Source: Bacteroidales bacterium (GTDB lineage Bacteria > Bacteroidota > Bacteroidia > Bacteroidales > VadinHA17). From it: a stretch of DNA of 33,454 bases. Shown here in pieces: positions 15,035 through 24,184 of this stretch (positions are counted from its first letter, which is position 1; every line of letters starts with the position of its first letter). The position numbers and the translations under genes were made by a program. The notes under the pieces were generated by a model that was not told where the DNA came from, searched no databases, and saw only the letters and a program-made list of their open reading frames with translations. The stretch covers positions 1 through 33,454 of the forward strand of contig PMIJ01000083.1 in assembly GCA_003157015.1 (NCBI GenBank), in the 5' to 3' direction.

Positions 15035-16171
15035 ATGTCAATAGATTATACTAAAGTACCGTCCCCCTGTTATGTAATTGATGAGGAACGATTCCGAAAG
15101 AACCTATCACTCATTAGACATATTACTGATGAATCAGGCGCTGAAATAATTCTGGCTTTTAAAGGATTTGCAATGTGGGGTGTTTTTCCTATTCTGAAAG
15201 AATATGTATCAGGAGCCGCAGCAAGTTCTGTTGATGAAGCCCGTCTCTGTTTTGACGAGATTGGTTCACCGGCTCATACATATTCTCCTGTTTATAAAAT
15301 GAATGAGTTTGATTCGATTTTAAAATACAGTTCTCATGTCACCTTTAATTCTCTGGCTCAATTCAGAAAATTTTCACCTGAAATAAAAAAACATCCGGAG
15401 ATATCAGCAGGATTAAGAATAAATCCTGAGTTCTCCGAAATAAGTCATGGATTATATAATCCATGTTCTCCCGGATCCAGATTAGGAATTACTGCTGAAG
15501 ATCTTGGGGATGATCTTCCGGAAGGAATTGAAGGACTTCATTTCCATGTCCTCTTTGAATCAGACTCATATGCTCTTGAAAAAGTTATGAGAGTGGTTGA
15601 AGAAAAATTCGGAAAATTTTTCCATAAGCTTAAGTGGATCAATATGGGGGGCGGTCATCTTGTAACTAGGAACGGTTATGATACAGATCATTTGATAAGA
15701 ATTCTTAAACAATTCCGTGAAAAAACAGGTCTGCATCTGATACTGGAACCAGGAAGCGCATTTGCCTGGGAAGCAGGAGAATTGGTAGGAACAGTTGAGG
15801 ATATAATAGAAAACCAGGGAATTAAGACAGCTATTCTTGATGTTTCCTTTACCGCCCACATGCCCGATTGTCTTGAGATGCCATATAAACCAAAAATAAT
15901 TGGAGCAACAGATCCTGTTAAGGGAAAGCCAACTTACGGAATTGGAGGAAACTCATGTTTATCAGGAGATGTAATGGGTGACTGGTCTTTTGAAAAGGAG
16001 CTTATTCCCGGTGACAGGATTGTATTTCTTGATATGATTCACTATACCATGGTTAAAACAACCACCTTTAACGGAGTGCATCATCCCTCCATTGGCATCT
16101 GGACAAAAGAAGGAAAATTCAGGTTAATAAGGGAATTTGGATATGAAGATTATAAAAACAGACTTTCATAG
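15035..16171 (+). CDS. nspC: Carboxynorspermidine decarboxylase
   Basis: 378-residue PLP enzyme of the alanine racemase-fold group IV decarboxylases. The Schiff-base lysine is Lys43 in LAFKGFAMW. LEPGSAFAWEAG is the phosphate-binding Gly stretch. GGNSCLSGDVMGDW carries the catalytic Cys and substrate Asp, and FLDMIHYTMVKTTTFNG is the conserved C-terminal motif. It decarboxylates carboxyspermidine or carboxynorspermidine to the free polyamine. It pairs with the dehydrogenase upstream. It ends the unit, with a hairpin palindrome 18 bp after the stop. Confidence 0.93.
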   Translation: MSIDYTKVPSPCYVIDEERFRKNLSLIRHITDESGAEIILAFKGFAMWGVFPILKEYVSGAAASSVDEARLCFDEIGSPAHTYSPVYKMNEFDSILKYSSHVTFNSLAQFRKFSPEIKKHPEISAGLRINPEFSEISHGLYNPCSPGSRLGITAEDLGDDLPEGIEGLHFHVLFESDSYALEKVMRVVEEKFGKFFHKLKWINMGGGHLVTRNGYDTDHLIRILKQFREKTGLHLILEPGSAFAWEAGELVGTVEDIIENQGIKTAILDVSFTAHMPDCLEMPYKPKIIGATDPVKGKPTYGIGGNSCLSGDVMGDWSFEKELIPGDRIVFLDMIHYTMVKTTTFNGVHHPSIGIWTKEGKFRLIREFGYEDYKNRLS

Positions 16172-16188
16172 GACACTATTACATAACT

Positions 16189-16217
16189 GTAGAGATGTGC
16201 AATTTGCGCGTCTCTAC
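16189..16217. terminator. 12-bp stem palindrome between convergent genes
   Basis: GTAGAGATGTGC and GCGCGTCTCTAC can pair over 12 bp (two G-U pairs in one strand) around the loop AATTT. It lies between the nspC stop and the stop of the convergent SDR gene, where a shared terminator is expected, but no T-run follows. I remember GTAGAGACGC-type palindromes as iterated in Bacteroidota, so it may be a mobile palindrome reused as a terminator. Confidence 0.55.
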
Positions 16218-16233
16218 AATCTGCAGGCAATGT

Positions 16234-16938
16234 CTATTTCTTTCTGTTAATTGTAATATCCGTTACAAACATTTTATCAGTGACAATTACAGCGTTAACG
16301 ATTTTCTCCGCTACCTCGGCAGGATCCATGAATGTGCTTATATCGCGATTCTGCCCTGGAATATTCCAGAAATCCGTCTTCATTCCTCCGGGATAAACCG
16401 CAATAATATTTCGTTTAGTCCCTTTCAGTTCAGTTCTCAGAGCCTCCGTATAACCTCTTGCTCCCCATTTTGCTGCACAGTAAATCGTCTCTTCAGCTCT
16501 TCCCAGAAGAGCAGAAGTTGACATAATATTAACGATTGTAAGTTCTTGATATCCAGGAGTTATCCTGAGAATCTCCGAAGTGAGGAGTATCATGCCTTTT
16601 AGATTTGCTTCAAATAGTGTGTCTATTAATGCCGATGTTGAATTCTGTGCTTTTGTGAAAAGTCCCATTCCGGCATTGTTGAAAAGATATTCCACTTCAT
16701 AAGATTTGCTTCTGATAAATTCCCCGACCTTTCTGACATCTTCTTCTTTTCCGATATTGCAGACCAAAGATTCTGCAATCATATTCTTTGAATCTTTCTG
16801 CAATACATGTGAAGCTTTTGAAAGTTTTTCATTATTTCGTCCGAGAATCAGGACATTTTTCCCTGACTTAACAAGAAGTCTGGCAATTTCCAATCCAAGT
16901 CCGCTGGTTCCGCCACTGATTACTGAGATCTTTTTCAT
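16234..16938 (-). CDS. Short-chain dehydrogenase/reductase
   Basis: 234-residue classical SDR, probably NADP(H)-dependent and cytoplasmic. It has the cofactor loop GGTSGLG (9-15), NNAG (87-90), catalytic Ser near 140-142 in NIMSTSALLG, Tyr153 and Lys157 in YCAAK, and the following PGGMKTDF. No residue identifies the substrate. It is a monocistronic gene convergent with nspC; no neighbour points to a pathway. It is a little shorter than the usual 250 residues at the C-terminus but holds all core elements. Confidence 0.9.
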   Translation of the reverse strand: MKKISVISGGTSGLGLEIARLLVKSGKNVLILGRNNEKLSKASHVLQKDSKNMIAESLVCNIGKEEDVRKVGEFIRSKSYEVEYLFNNAGMGLFTKAQNSTSALIDTLFEANLKGMILLTSEILRITPGYQELTIVNIMSTSALLGRAEETIYCAAKWGARGYTEALRTELKGTKRNIIAVYPGGMKTDFWNIPGQNRDISTFMDPAEVAEKIVNAVIVTDKMFVTDITINRKK

Positions 16939-17184
16939 CCTTATTTTTTTTCAAATATATCCATTATTGCTGAATTGGGACTGACACTACGTCATCGAAA
17001 CTTACGATAAATTATCCCAGTTGCTTCCATTTTGTTCTGAATCCGATATATGGATAAATATCCAACAACGACTTGCTTTAAGTGACAACTGAAAACAAAT
17101 TAGTTGTGAATTATGTTAATGCCAGATACCTATAAATAGGAATAAATATTGCTTATATTGTATTTCAATCAAATTCCTGAGAAA
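16939..17184. promoter_or_regulatory. Divergent gap with a -7 box for the SDR gene
   Basis: On the minus strand TATATTTG (16952-16959) fits TAnnTTTG and lies 13 bp before the SDR start codon. No clear -33 element is present. I see nothing else definite in this 246-bp gap, including no convincing promoter for the DUF4038 gene. Confidence 0.4.
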
Positions 17185-18684
17185 ATGAAAATGAACTCTG
17201 TTATAATAATGTTGTGTCTGGTTTTTTCACATATCCTCGCTGCCCAACCTGATTACTTAAAATCTATTGATCATTCTATTAGTCAAAGGCTGGTCCAGAA
17301 CACACCAGTCAAAACTCTTTCCATGCTTAAAGTGGATATTAATAATCCTCGTCACTTTGCTGACACTTTAGGAACCCCCGTACTTCTTATCGGTGACTCC
17401 CCGCAGAATCTTCCACAAAAACTTAGTGTTGCACAGATAGGGACTTATTTTGAGGATTGCCGAAGCAAAGGGATAAACCTGTGCTGGGTATGTATAGATG
17501 GACAACCAACTTCTTCAGCTGAAGACAATGCTCCTGTGGATAAAAAAGGAAACCCGGAGTTTTTTCCGGGAGGAACACCAAACAACTGGGATCTGCGCCG
17601 TGTAAATCCTGCATACTTTTCTCAAACTATCTACAGTATTTTAATTTTAGCTGAAAATTTTGGGATTTATGTCAACCTGATGCCGATGAGCCAGTGTTAC
17701 TGGTCATCATCGAATATTGCCGCCAACTCTCCCAAGGCATGCTTCAATTATGGAGTATGGCTTGGGAAGCGCTATAAAAACATGCGAAATATATTATGGC
17801 TTTTCGGCAACGATAATCTGGACTCCTCACGTCAGTGCCCGATTGCGAGAGGTATTAAAAGTTCAGGTGATAATCATCTGATGTCGGTTCATGTCTTCAA
17901 TCCTAAAGTTTGGGGAACTGATCCTGAAAATGATGCAAAGGGTGAATCAGGCAATTTCTTCAAACACCTGCCCAATTCAACTATGAACTGGGTCACGTAT
18001 AATAATCTTTATTCCGACATGGAGGTATTTAATCAGACCAGGTTCATTTATCAAGAATATATGAAAAAAGATATTATGCCGATCCTGATGTCGGAAGGAC
18101 CATACCAGAAGCTCTCAGCTTATAAGTGGCAGGTGGCTTCCAACCAGGTAGAAAGGGGATTGAATTACAGGGTGGCCTTTGGCGGAGGTTTCGGTGGTGC
18201 ATACACGTATGGGTGTGATTGGCTCCAGAATCCTACCTCTCCGTGGGATAAATATTTAAATCTTGGTGCAAGACCGCATATAAAGTTTTTCAGCGATCTT
18301 TTCAAAGACCGACCCTGGTGGAATCTTACACCAGATTGGCAACGAAAGTTTCTTGTATCGACAACTTTAATCGGAGGATCACAGATTGAAAATGACAATT
18401 ATACTTTAGCAGCATACGACTCTTTGAACGCAATACTAGGAGTGGTATATTGCACAGAAATGCAGACAATCACGGTTGATCTTTCAAAGATTACAGGTCC
18501 GGTTAAAGTACAATGGTATGACCCAACCTCCGGAGAATATTTAAGGGTAAAAGGGTCTCCTTTCGTTGACAGAGGATTGCGCGCGTTCACTACACCCGAT
18601 TTACCTCACAAAGAATTTAATACTGACGGTTCTGAAGAGACCTCTCACGACTGGGTTCTTGTTGTTGAAGGGAAGACATTGTAG
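17185..18684 (+). CDS. Secreted DUF4038 glycoside hydrolase (GH140-like) with C-terminal putative collagen-binding domain
   Basis: About 499 residues from ATG 17185. The longer reading starts at a TTG at 17149 and adds residues that do not look like a signal. The signal peptide ends near HILAAQPD. The central TIM barrel shows DUF4038 features: LGTPVLLIGDSPQNLPQKLS near the N-terminus, SKGINLCWVCIDG, a MRNILWLFGNDN strand end where an acid residue is expected, and DIMPILMSEGPYQ with a likely nucleophile Glu. The last 90 or so residues resemble the PF12904 domain that commonly follows DUF4038. Such enzymes act on plant glycans such as apiosyl or pectic side chains, but the substrate here is not deducible. 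No SusCD or polysaccharide-utilisation genes are nearby. Confidence 0.85.
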   Translation: MKMNSVIIMLCLVFSHILAAQPDYLKSIDHSISQRLVQNTPVKTLSMLKVDINNPRHFADTLGTPVLLIGDSPQNLPQKLSVAQIGTYFEDCRSKGINLCWVCIDGQPTSSAEDNAPVDKKGNPEFFPGGTPNNWDLRRVNPAYFSQTIYSILILAENFGIYVNLMPMSQCYWSSSNIAANSPKACFNYGVWLGKRYKNMRNILWLFGNDNLDSSRQCPIARGIKSSGDNHLMSVHVFNPKVWGTDPENDAKGESGNFFKHLPNSTMNWVTYNNLYSDMEVFNQTRFIYQEYMKKDIMPILMSEGPYQKLSAYKWQVASNQVERGLNYRVAFGGGFGGAYTYGCDWLQNPTSPWDKYLNLGARPHIKFFSDLFKDRPWWNLTPDWQRKFLVSTTLIGGSQIENDNYTLAAYDSLNAILGVVYCTEMQTITVDLSKITGPVKVQWYDPTSGEYLRVKGSPFVDRGLRAFTTPDLPHKEFNTDGSEETSHDWVLVVEGKTL

Positions 18685-18701
18685 GAGTTATCGGGCAATA
18701 A

Positions 18702-18732
18702 TTTGAAAGTCTTATTGCTTTTTATATTTTTG
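18702..18732 (+). promoter_or_regulatory. Consensus Bacteroidota promoter for the EamA gene
   Basis: TTTG (18702-18705), a spacer of exactly 19 bp, then TATTTTTG (18725-18732) give a full match to TTTG-N19-TAnnTTTG. The start codon is 17 bp further on. This is the best promoter in the window. Confidence 0.75.
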
Positions 18733-18749
18733 CGACTCAAATTCCGAGT

Positions 18750-19670
18750 ATGCATAAGAGCCGTGTAAAAACCTGGGCACATCTTTCATTGCTGGCAGCC
18801 AATATAATATACGGCATTAACTACTCAGTTGCAAAGGCTGTTATGCCTGATCATATAAAACCATTTGCCCTTCTTTCAATAAGAAGTATTTCTGCAGCAG
18901 CATTGTTCTGGATCACCAGTCTGTTTATGCCGAGGGAACCTGTCAACAGGAAGGATTTACTGTTTCTTTTCGGCTGTTCTTTTTTCGGGGTAGTTATAAA
19001 TCAGGCTCTTTTTCTGGTAGGCCTCGATATGACTACTCCGGTAAACTCTTCCATAATTCTGTCAACAAACCCGATTTTTGCATTTGTTTTTGCTGCGCTG
19101 ATACTTAAAGAAAGAATTACTTTTCTGAAAGGAACCGGGCTGGCTATCGGTCTTTCCGGTGTACTATTATTGATTTTGCAGAATGGCATGCCTGATCTGG
19201 CCAGTTCTACTTTTCTTGGAGATGTTTTTTCCATGGTCAATACAATAAGCTGGGCATTTTATACCGTAGTTATCAAAAGAATGCTGGAAAAGTATCATCC
19301 AGTAACTGTAATGAAATGGACATTTTTGTTTGGAATGCTGACTAATATTCCAGCAGGTTATCATCAGTGGAGCACAATGGATTGGTCAGCAATTCCTTTT
19401 ACTGCCTGGCTTCAGATAGGCTTTGTGATCGTCGGGGCGACCTACCTGGGTTATCTTCTCATTACTTTTGGTTTGCGACGGCTTAGTCCGACAATTGTCA
19501 GTACATATACATATACCCAGCCAATTATTGCAGCTTATCTCGCAACATTAATGGGGCAGGATCATATTGATATTGTTATGGTTGTGTCTGCTCTGCTGAT
19601 CTTTGCAGGAGTTTTTGTAGTAAGTTTTCAGAAGAAAAACCAGCTCATTCCTCTGAGCCCTGAGCCCTGA
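18750..19670 (+). CDS. EamA/DMT-family inner membrane transporter
   Basis: 306 residues with ten hydrophobic helices in two EamA repeats (about 10-140 and 155-290). Typical segments are NIIYGINYSVAKAVMP in the first helix, ALILKERITFLKGTGLAIGLSGV at the end of the first repeat, and VSTYTYTQPIIAAYLATLMGQD in the second. The family exports amino acids, nucleotides or other metabolites; no substrate can be named. It is monocistronic with its own promoter and ends 6 bp from the convergent mnmA stop. Confidence 0.92.
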   Translation: MHKSRVKTWAHLSLLAANIIYGINYSVAKAVMPDHIKPFALLSIRSISAAALFWITSLFMPREPVNRKDLLFLFGCSFFGVVINQALFLVGLDMTTPVNSSIILSTNPIFAFVFAALILKERITFLKGTGLAIGLSGVLLLILQNGMPDLASSTFLGDVFSMVNTISWAFYTVVIKRMLEKYHPVTVMKWTFLFGMLTNIPAGYHQWSTMDWSAIPFTAWLQIGFVIVGATYLGYLLITFGLRRLSPTIVSTYTYTQPIIAAYLATLMGQDHIDIVMVVSALLIFAGVFVVSFQKKNQLIPLSPEP

Positions 19671-19676
19671 GCTACA

Positions 19677-20885
19677 CTATCGATCTATAACTCCCGATCC
19701 CATCAATTCATCACCGTCATACCAGGCCGCAAACTGTCCGGGAGCAATACCGCGCTGCAGTTTATCAAATACAATATACATCCCTTTATGACGGCAAAAC
19801 ATCCTTGCTGACTGGAGCGGCTGACGATACCTTATTCTTACCTGATAATCACGGCATTCACCCGTTTCCATTCTTAAGTCACGTCTTATCCAGTGGATAT
19901 CCTCGCTCCTTATAAAAAGTCCTTTACGATTCAGTCCGGGATGAGACTGTCCCTCACCAACATAAACAATATTCTCTTCTACATCGCTTCCAATTACAAA
20001 CAAAGCCTCTTTATGGCCTCCAATATTCATTCCTTTACGCTGACCGATAGTAAAGAAATGAGCACCGTTATGAGTTCCTATAATATGTCCGGAAGACGGG
20101 GTAAAATTGCACGGTTCTGTAATTTGTGAAAGGGATTCATCCGAAATTGTTTGTTCAGGCAAACCATCTGCTATTTCCGTGAAGACAGACCCTGTTTCTT
20201 TTTCAACTATTTCAACTATATTACCCTGTTTTGCTTCAAGCTTCTGCTGCAGAAAAGTTGGCAGATGAACTTTTCCCACGAAGCATATTCCCTGTGAATC
20301 TTTTCTTTGAGCAGTTGCCAGTCCGAGTTTTTGTGCGATCTCTCGCACTTCAGGCTTTGTAAGTTCTCCAATCGGGAAAAGCGCAGACGCAAGTTGTTCC
20401 TGGCTGACCTGGCAAAGAAAATAGCTCTGGTCCTTATTGTGGTCCTTACCTGCAAGAAGTCGGTATATAGTCTTGTTCCCCGGCTTTATTTCATCCTTTC
20501 TGCAATAGTGTCCGGTAGCCACAAAATCTCCGCCTAATTTTCTAGCCTCAACAGCAAAGGAATCGAACTTTATTTCCCGGTTGCAGAGTACATCCGGATT
20601 GGGTGTCCGGCCTTTTTCATACTCTGCAAACATATACTCTACTACCCGCTGACGATATTCATCACTCAGGTCTACCTGGTGAAATGGAATCTGCAGCTTT
20701 TTTGCAACCATTTCTGCAAACATCAGGTCATCTTCCCAATGGCAGTCGCTCTGAAGCAGGCCTGTCGTATCGTGCCAGTTTTTCATAAACAGACCTGTAA
20801 CATCATAACCCTGTTCTTTCAGAATCCATGCTGCAACACTTGAGTCAACACCTCCGGATAATCCTACAACTGCTTTTTTAATCAC
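19677..20885 (-). CDS. mnmA: tRNA-specific 2-thiouridylase MnmA
   Basis: 402-residue enzyme that thiolates U34 of Lys, Glu and Gln tRNAs in the cytoplasm. The PP-loop SGGVDSS is at 10-16. Catalytic Cys101 lies in TPNPDVLCNREIKF and Cys201 in SQGICFVG; GHYCRK and FFTIGQRKGMNIGG are further family motifs. About 30 extra residues (roughly 230-265) lie between GNIVEI and IIGTHNGAHFFTIGQRKG compared with the enterobacterial form. I believe similar inserts occur in this phylum. A -7-like box precedes the start. Confidence 0.96.
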   Translation of the reverse strand: MIKKAVVGLSGGVDSSVAAWILKEQGYDVTGLFMKNWHDTTGLLQSDCHWEDDLMFAEMVAKKLQIPFHQVDLSDEYRQRVVEYMFAEYEKGRTPNPDVLCNREIKFDSFAVEARKLGGDFVATGHYCRKDEIKPGNKTIYRLLAGKDHNKDQSYFLCQVSQEQLASALFPIGELTKPEVREIAQKLGLATAQRKDSQGICFVGKVHLPTFLQQKLEAKQGNIVEIVEKETGSVFTEIADGLPEQTISDESLSQITEPCNFTPSSGHIIGTHNGAHFFTIGQRKGMNIGGHKEALFVIGSDVEENIVYVGEGQSHPGLNRKGLFIRSEDIHWIRRDLRMETGECRDYQVRIRYRQPLQSARMFCRHKGMYIVFDKLQRGIAPGQFAAWYDGDELMGSGVIDR

Positions 20886-20889
20886 GCTG

Positions 20890-20897
20890 CAAAGTTA
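20890..20897 (-). promoter_or_regulatory. Candidate -7 box for mnmA
   Basis: On the minus strand it reads TAACTTTG, matching TAnnTTTG, and lies only 4 bp before the start codon, so the transcript would be leaderless or nearly so. The -33 region would fall in the 7-bp array at 20906-20940, where no TTTG is visible. Confidence 0.4.
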
Positions 20898-20905
20898 GTG
20901 AAAAA

Positions 20906-20940
20906 GTCAGAAGTTGGAAGTCGGAAGTCGGAAGTCGATT
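20906..20940. repeat. 7-bp degenerate tandem array, 5 units
   Basis: Units GTCAGAA, GTTGGAA, GTCGGAA, GTCGGAA and GTCGATT sit between the divergent mnmA and addA genes, over the region where the upstream promoter elements of mnmA should lie. Confidence 0.75.
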
Positions 20941-20989
20941 GCCAATATATGAGTTTTCAGAGTTAATGAAAAAACGGTAACTTTAGGCC

Positions 20990-23900
20990 ATGGAACAAGG
21001 CACACTCACCATTTACAGCGCTTCCGCAGGCTCAGGTAAAACATTCAAACTGACAGCTATTTACCTGGCCCGCATTTTCGGATCGAGGTATAATTACAGG
21101 AAGATTCTTGCTGTGACCTTTACCAATAAAGCTACTTCAGAAATGAAGTCAAGGATCCTTGATCACCTTCACAAACTTGCAATAGGTGATAACTCAGATT
21201 ATCTGGCAGGATTGGTTAAAGCTACCTGCAAAACGGAAGAGTGGATCAGAAAAGAGGCGATGGAAATTTTAAATTCAATTTTACATGATTTTTCAAGGTT
21301 CTCAGTTTCAACAATCGACAGTTTTTTTCAGAAAGTACTTCGTGCTTTTGCCAGAGAGGTAGGTCTTAAGTCGGGTTTCAGCATTGAAGTGGATCATAGT
21401 ATGATACTCTCCACCGCGGTTGATGAGATGATTGCATCAGCCGCTGGTAACTCTCAGCTTAAAGACTGGCTGATTAAATATGCAATGTCAAACATTGAGG
21501 ATGAGAAAAGTTGGAATCTGAAAAAAGGTATAACCGGACTTGCTGAGGAGTTGTTTAAAGAGAAATTCAAAATACTTTCTTATGAAGAGCGATCCAAACT
21601 TGAAGATAAAAAATTCCTTCTTGATTATATAGGAAAGATCCGTTCGATATCCCAGTCATTTGAGAAACAACTGGAAAACTATGGTAAAAGAGCAGGTGAG
21701 ATATATTCGGAATTTGACCTGTCAGACGAGATGTTCTACAGAAAAGGGCAGGGGGTCCCTTCTTTCATCAGGTCTCTGGCATCAGGGAATATAAAGGGTC
21801 CAAACAGCTATGTGCGCGAAATCGATAAAGAAGAAGCAAGGTGGTCGACCAGCGGCGTGTCACCACAACTTGAGAGCGCACTCAAAAGCGGACTGGGTAA
21901 AGTTGTAAGTGAAGCAATACATTATTGGGATGAAAATATTCTTTTTTACCGTAGTGCCGTATGTGTTCTCGAAAACATTTTTGCCCTGGGGATACTGTCA
22001 GATGTTTTGCATAATGTTCACATGATTACCACATCTGAGAACAGCTTTCTTCTTTCAGATGCTGGTGAAGTGTTAAACCTCATTATGCGCGAAGATCAGT
22101 CTCCTTTTATATATGAGAAAGTAGGAAACAGATTTGAAAATTTCATGATAGATGAGTTTCAGGATACTTCATTAATACAATGGAACAATTTCAGAGCATT
22201 GATTGAGAACAGTATGGCTGAGGGACACGATAACCTCGTTGTCGGAGATGTAAAACAATCGATATACAGATGGAGGAACAGCGACTGGACTATCCTCGGG
22301 AAAGTTCTTATGGGTATGGTGGATAATAAAAGAATATTCAGTGAACCATTAACAACAAACTGGAGAAGCAGGTCTGACATCATCAGGTTTAATAACACAT
22401 TGTTTACAATAATTCCTGATCAGGTTGATCGAATGCTATCAGAGGAAGGCTTGCCGGTGACATTTAAGAACCTTTACTCTGAAGCAGTTCAGACAGATCC
22501 CTGTAAAAGTGCAGGCGGATTCATAAGAATTGAGTTTCTATCAAATAATGAAGAGCAGGAATGGAAAAATGTTGTGCTCGAACGCTTACCAGTTGTTATA
22601 AAATTATTACAAGATAAGGGCTATAAAGCATATGATATTGGCATTCTTGTAAGAGATGGGAATGAGGGAAGCCTTGTTCTCAATACATTGATTGATTATG
22701 TTAACAAGTGTGAGGACAAAAATGATTATTATAATTTCAATGCTGTATCGAACGATTCTTTACTGCTTTCAAGCTCACCTGTAATTATTTTTATCATCAG
22801 CGTTATCACAGTTGTTAATGATCCGGAGGATTATATAAGCAGGGCAATTATGCTCAGGTTTTTTCTGATGGCAACCGGTCATGAAGAAGCCGAAAAAGTA
22901 TCACTTCAAAAAGAGAAACTGATTGAAAAATCGCGCGATTACTTCCCTGACGGTTATGAAGATTTCCTGGAAAGAATCAGACAAATGCCCTTGTTTGAGG
23001 CTTCTGAAAGTATTATAGGTTTTTTCAACTTGGGGGCTTATGCGTGGAATGTCCCTTTTCTGAACACTTTTCAGGATTATATTATAAATTTTACTGGCAG
23101 CAAAAATGCAGATATTCGATCATTCCTTGAATGGTGGGAGGAAAGTGGTAAAAAGAAATCTGTAGTTCTCCCGGGAAATCAGGATGCAATGAGAATTCTT
23201 ACTATCCATAAATCGAAAGGACTCGAATTTAAAGTGGTCATATTGCCATTCCTTTCATGGAGCCTTGATCATTTGCCCTCTAAACAGCCGGTGCTTTGGG
23301 TTAAACCTGATAAACCTCCGTTCAATGATTTGGGCATTCTCCCAGTTAAATATGGCAAAGAACTTGCCAATACAGTTTTTGCTGACTATTATAAAGAAGA
23401 AAAATATTCGGTTTATCTGGATAATGTTAACCTGTTATATGTTGCTCTTACCAGGGCAAAAGATGTGTTGATAGGGTTTTCAGTTGATAATCCGAAATCT
23501 GAAAATACAATTGGTGGCCTCCTTAAAAATTCCATTACTTCAATTACTGAAGTTCACAATAATTCTGAATTTACACTAAAGAGCCATTATAATGAGGATA
23601 GCCGGATTTTCGAATATGGTGAAATTCCGGAGAATAAAGTTGCGCCAACCGATAAAAAGAATACGGTCCTGTCAGGTTATAATGTCAGCCAGTCAATGGA
23701 ATCGCTTAAGCTTAAGCTTCATGGGGAGAATTATTTTTCATCAGAGAGTAAAGCAATAAGGCAAAAGATAAATTACGGGAAATTAATGCATGAGGTCTTT
23801 GAAGGTATCGATACTCCGGACGACATTTCCCTGTCTGTCAGGAGACTCGTTCTCGAAGGTAAACTGGCTGAGGATGAATCAACGGAGCTTGAAAACAGGA

Positions 23901-24184
23901 TTAAAGAGCTGGTGGCCGCTCCTGCGGTAGCTAACTGGTTTATGTCAGACAACAGAGTATTAAAAGAAACCGGAATTCTTCTGCCGGAGGGAGCTATGCG
24001 GCGGCCCGACAGGGTTATTTTTAAAGATGGAAAAACCACAATAATAGATTTTAAGTTCGGGGAGGAAAATCCTCACTATCTGGAACAGATTGACCAGTAC
24101 AGAAATCTTCTTATTAAAATGGGATATCACGATATTGAGGCTTATTTATGGTATGTTGACAAAAATAAAATTATCTCCGCTTAG
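20990..24184 (+). CDS. addA: AddA-type UvrD-like helicase/exonuclease
   Basis: 1064-residue superfamily 1A helicase with a C-terminal nuclease, for double-strand break processing with AddB. Walker A is SASAGSGKT (Lys17), motif II is IDEFQD (Asp388-Glu389), motif III is VGDVKQSIYRWRNSD, motif V is LTIHKSKGLEF and motif VI is YVALTRAKD. The nuclease at about 920-1060 has His in GKLMHEVFEGI, Asp1007 in RRPDRV, Asp1020-x-Lys1022 in IIDFKFG, and the Q-x-x-x-Y of EQIDQY. All four elements of the RecB/AddA-type PD-(D/E)XK site are thus present. Its stop codon abuts the ATG of the radical SAM gene, showing translational coupling. Confidence 0.93.
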   Translation: MEQGTLTIYSASAGSGKTFKLTAIYLARIFGSRYNYRKILAVTFTNKATSEMKSRILDHLHKLAIGDNSDYLAGLVKATCKTEEWIRKEAMEILNSILHDFSRFSVSTIDSFFQKVLRAFAREVGLKSGFSIEVDHSMILSTAVDEMIASAAGNSQLKDWLIKYAMSNIEDEKSWNLKKGITGLAEELFKEKFKILSYEERSKLEDKKFLLDYIGKIRSISQSFEKQLENYGKRAGEIYSEFDLSDEMFYRKGQGVPSFIRSLASGNIKGPNSYVREIDKEEARWSTSGVSPQLESALKSGLGKVVSEAIHYWDENILFYRSAVCVLENIFALGILSDVLHNVHMITTSENSFLLSDAGEVLNLIMREDQSPFIYEKVGNRFENFMIDEFQDTSLIQWNNFRALIENSMAEGHDNLVVGDVKQSIYRWRNSDWTILGKVLMGMVDNKRIFSEPLTTNWRSRSDIIRFNNTLFTIIPDQVDRMLSEEGLPVTFKNLYSEAVQTDPCKSAGGFIRIEFLSNNEEQEWKNVVLERLPVVIKLLQDKGYKAYDIGILVRDGNEGSLVLNTLIDYVNKCEDKNDYYNFNAVSNDSLLLSSSPVIIFIISVITVVNDPEDYISRAIMLRFFLMATGHEEAEKVSLQKEKLIEKSRDYFPDGYEDFLERIRQMPLFEASESIIGFFNLGAYAWNVPFLNTFQDYIINFTGSKNADIRSFLEWWEESGKKKSVVLPGNQDAMRILTIHKSKGLEFKVVILPFLSWSLDHLPSKQPVLWVKPDKPPFNDLGILPVKYGKELANTVFADYYKEEKYSVYLDNVNLLYVALTRAKDVLIGFSVDNPKSENTIGGLLKNSITSITEVHNNSEFTLKSHYNEDSRIFEYGEIPENKVAPTDKKNTVLSGYNVSQSMESLKLKLHGENYFSSESKAIRQKINYGKLMHEVFEGIDTPDDISLSVRRLVLEGKLAEDESTELENRIKELVAAPAVANWFMSDNRVLKETGILLPEGAMRRPDRVIFKDGKTTIIDFKFGEENPHYLEQIDQYRNLLIKMGYHDIEAYLWYVDKNKIISA

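Noticed and set aside
16195..16521. 108-codon plus-strand ORF after nspC
   Set aside because: It is antisense to the SDR gene and starts inside a palindrome; the SDR motifs on the other strand are complete.
17149..17184. TTG start extending the DUF4038 protein
   Set aside because: The extension puts 12 non-signal residues before a normal signal peptide; ATG at 17185 is a better start.
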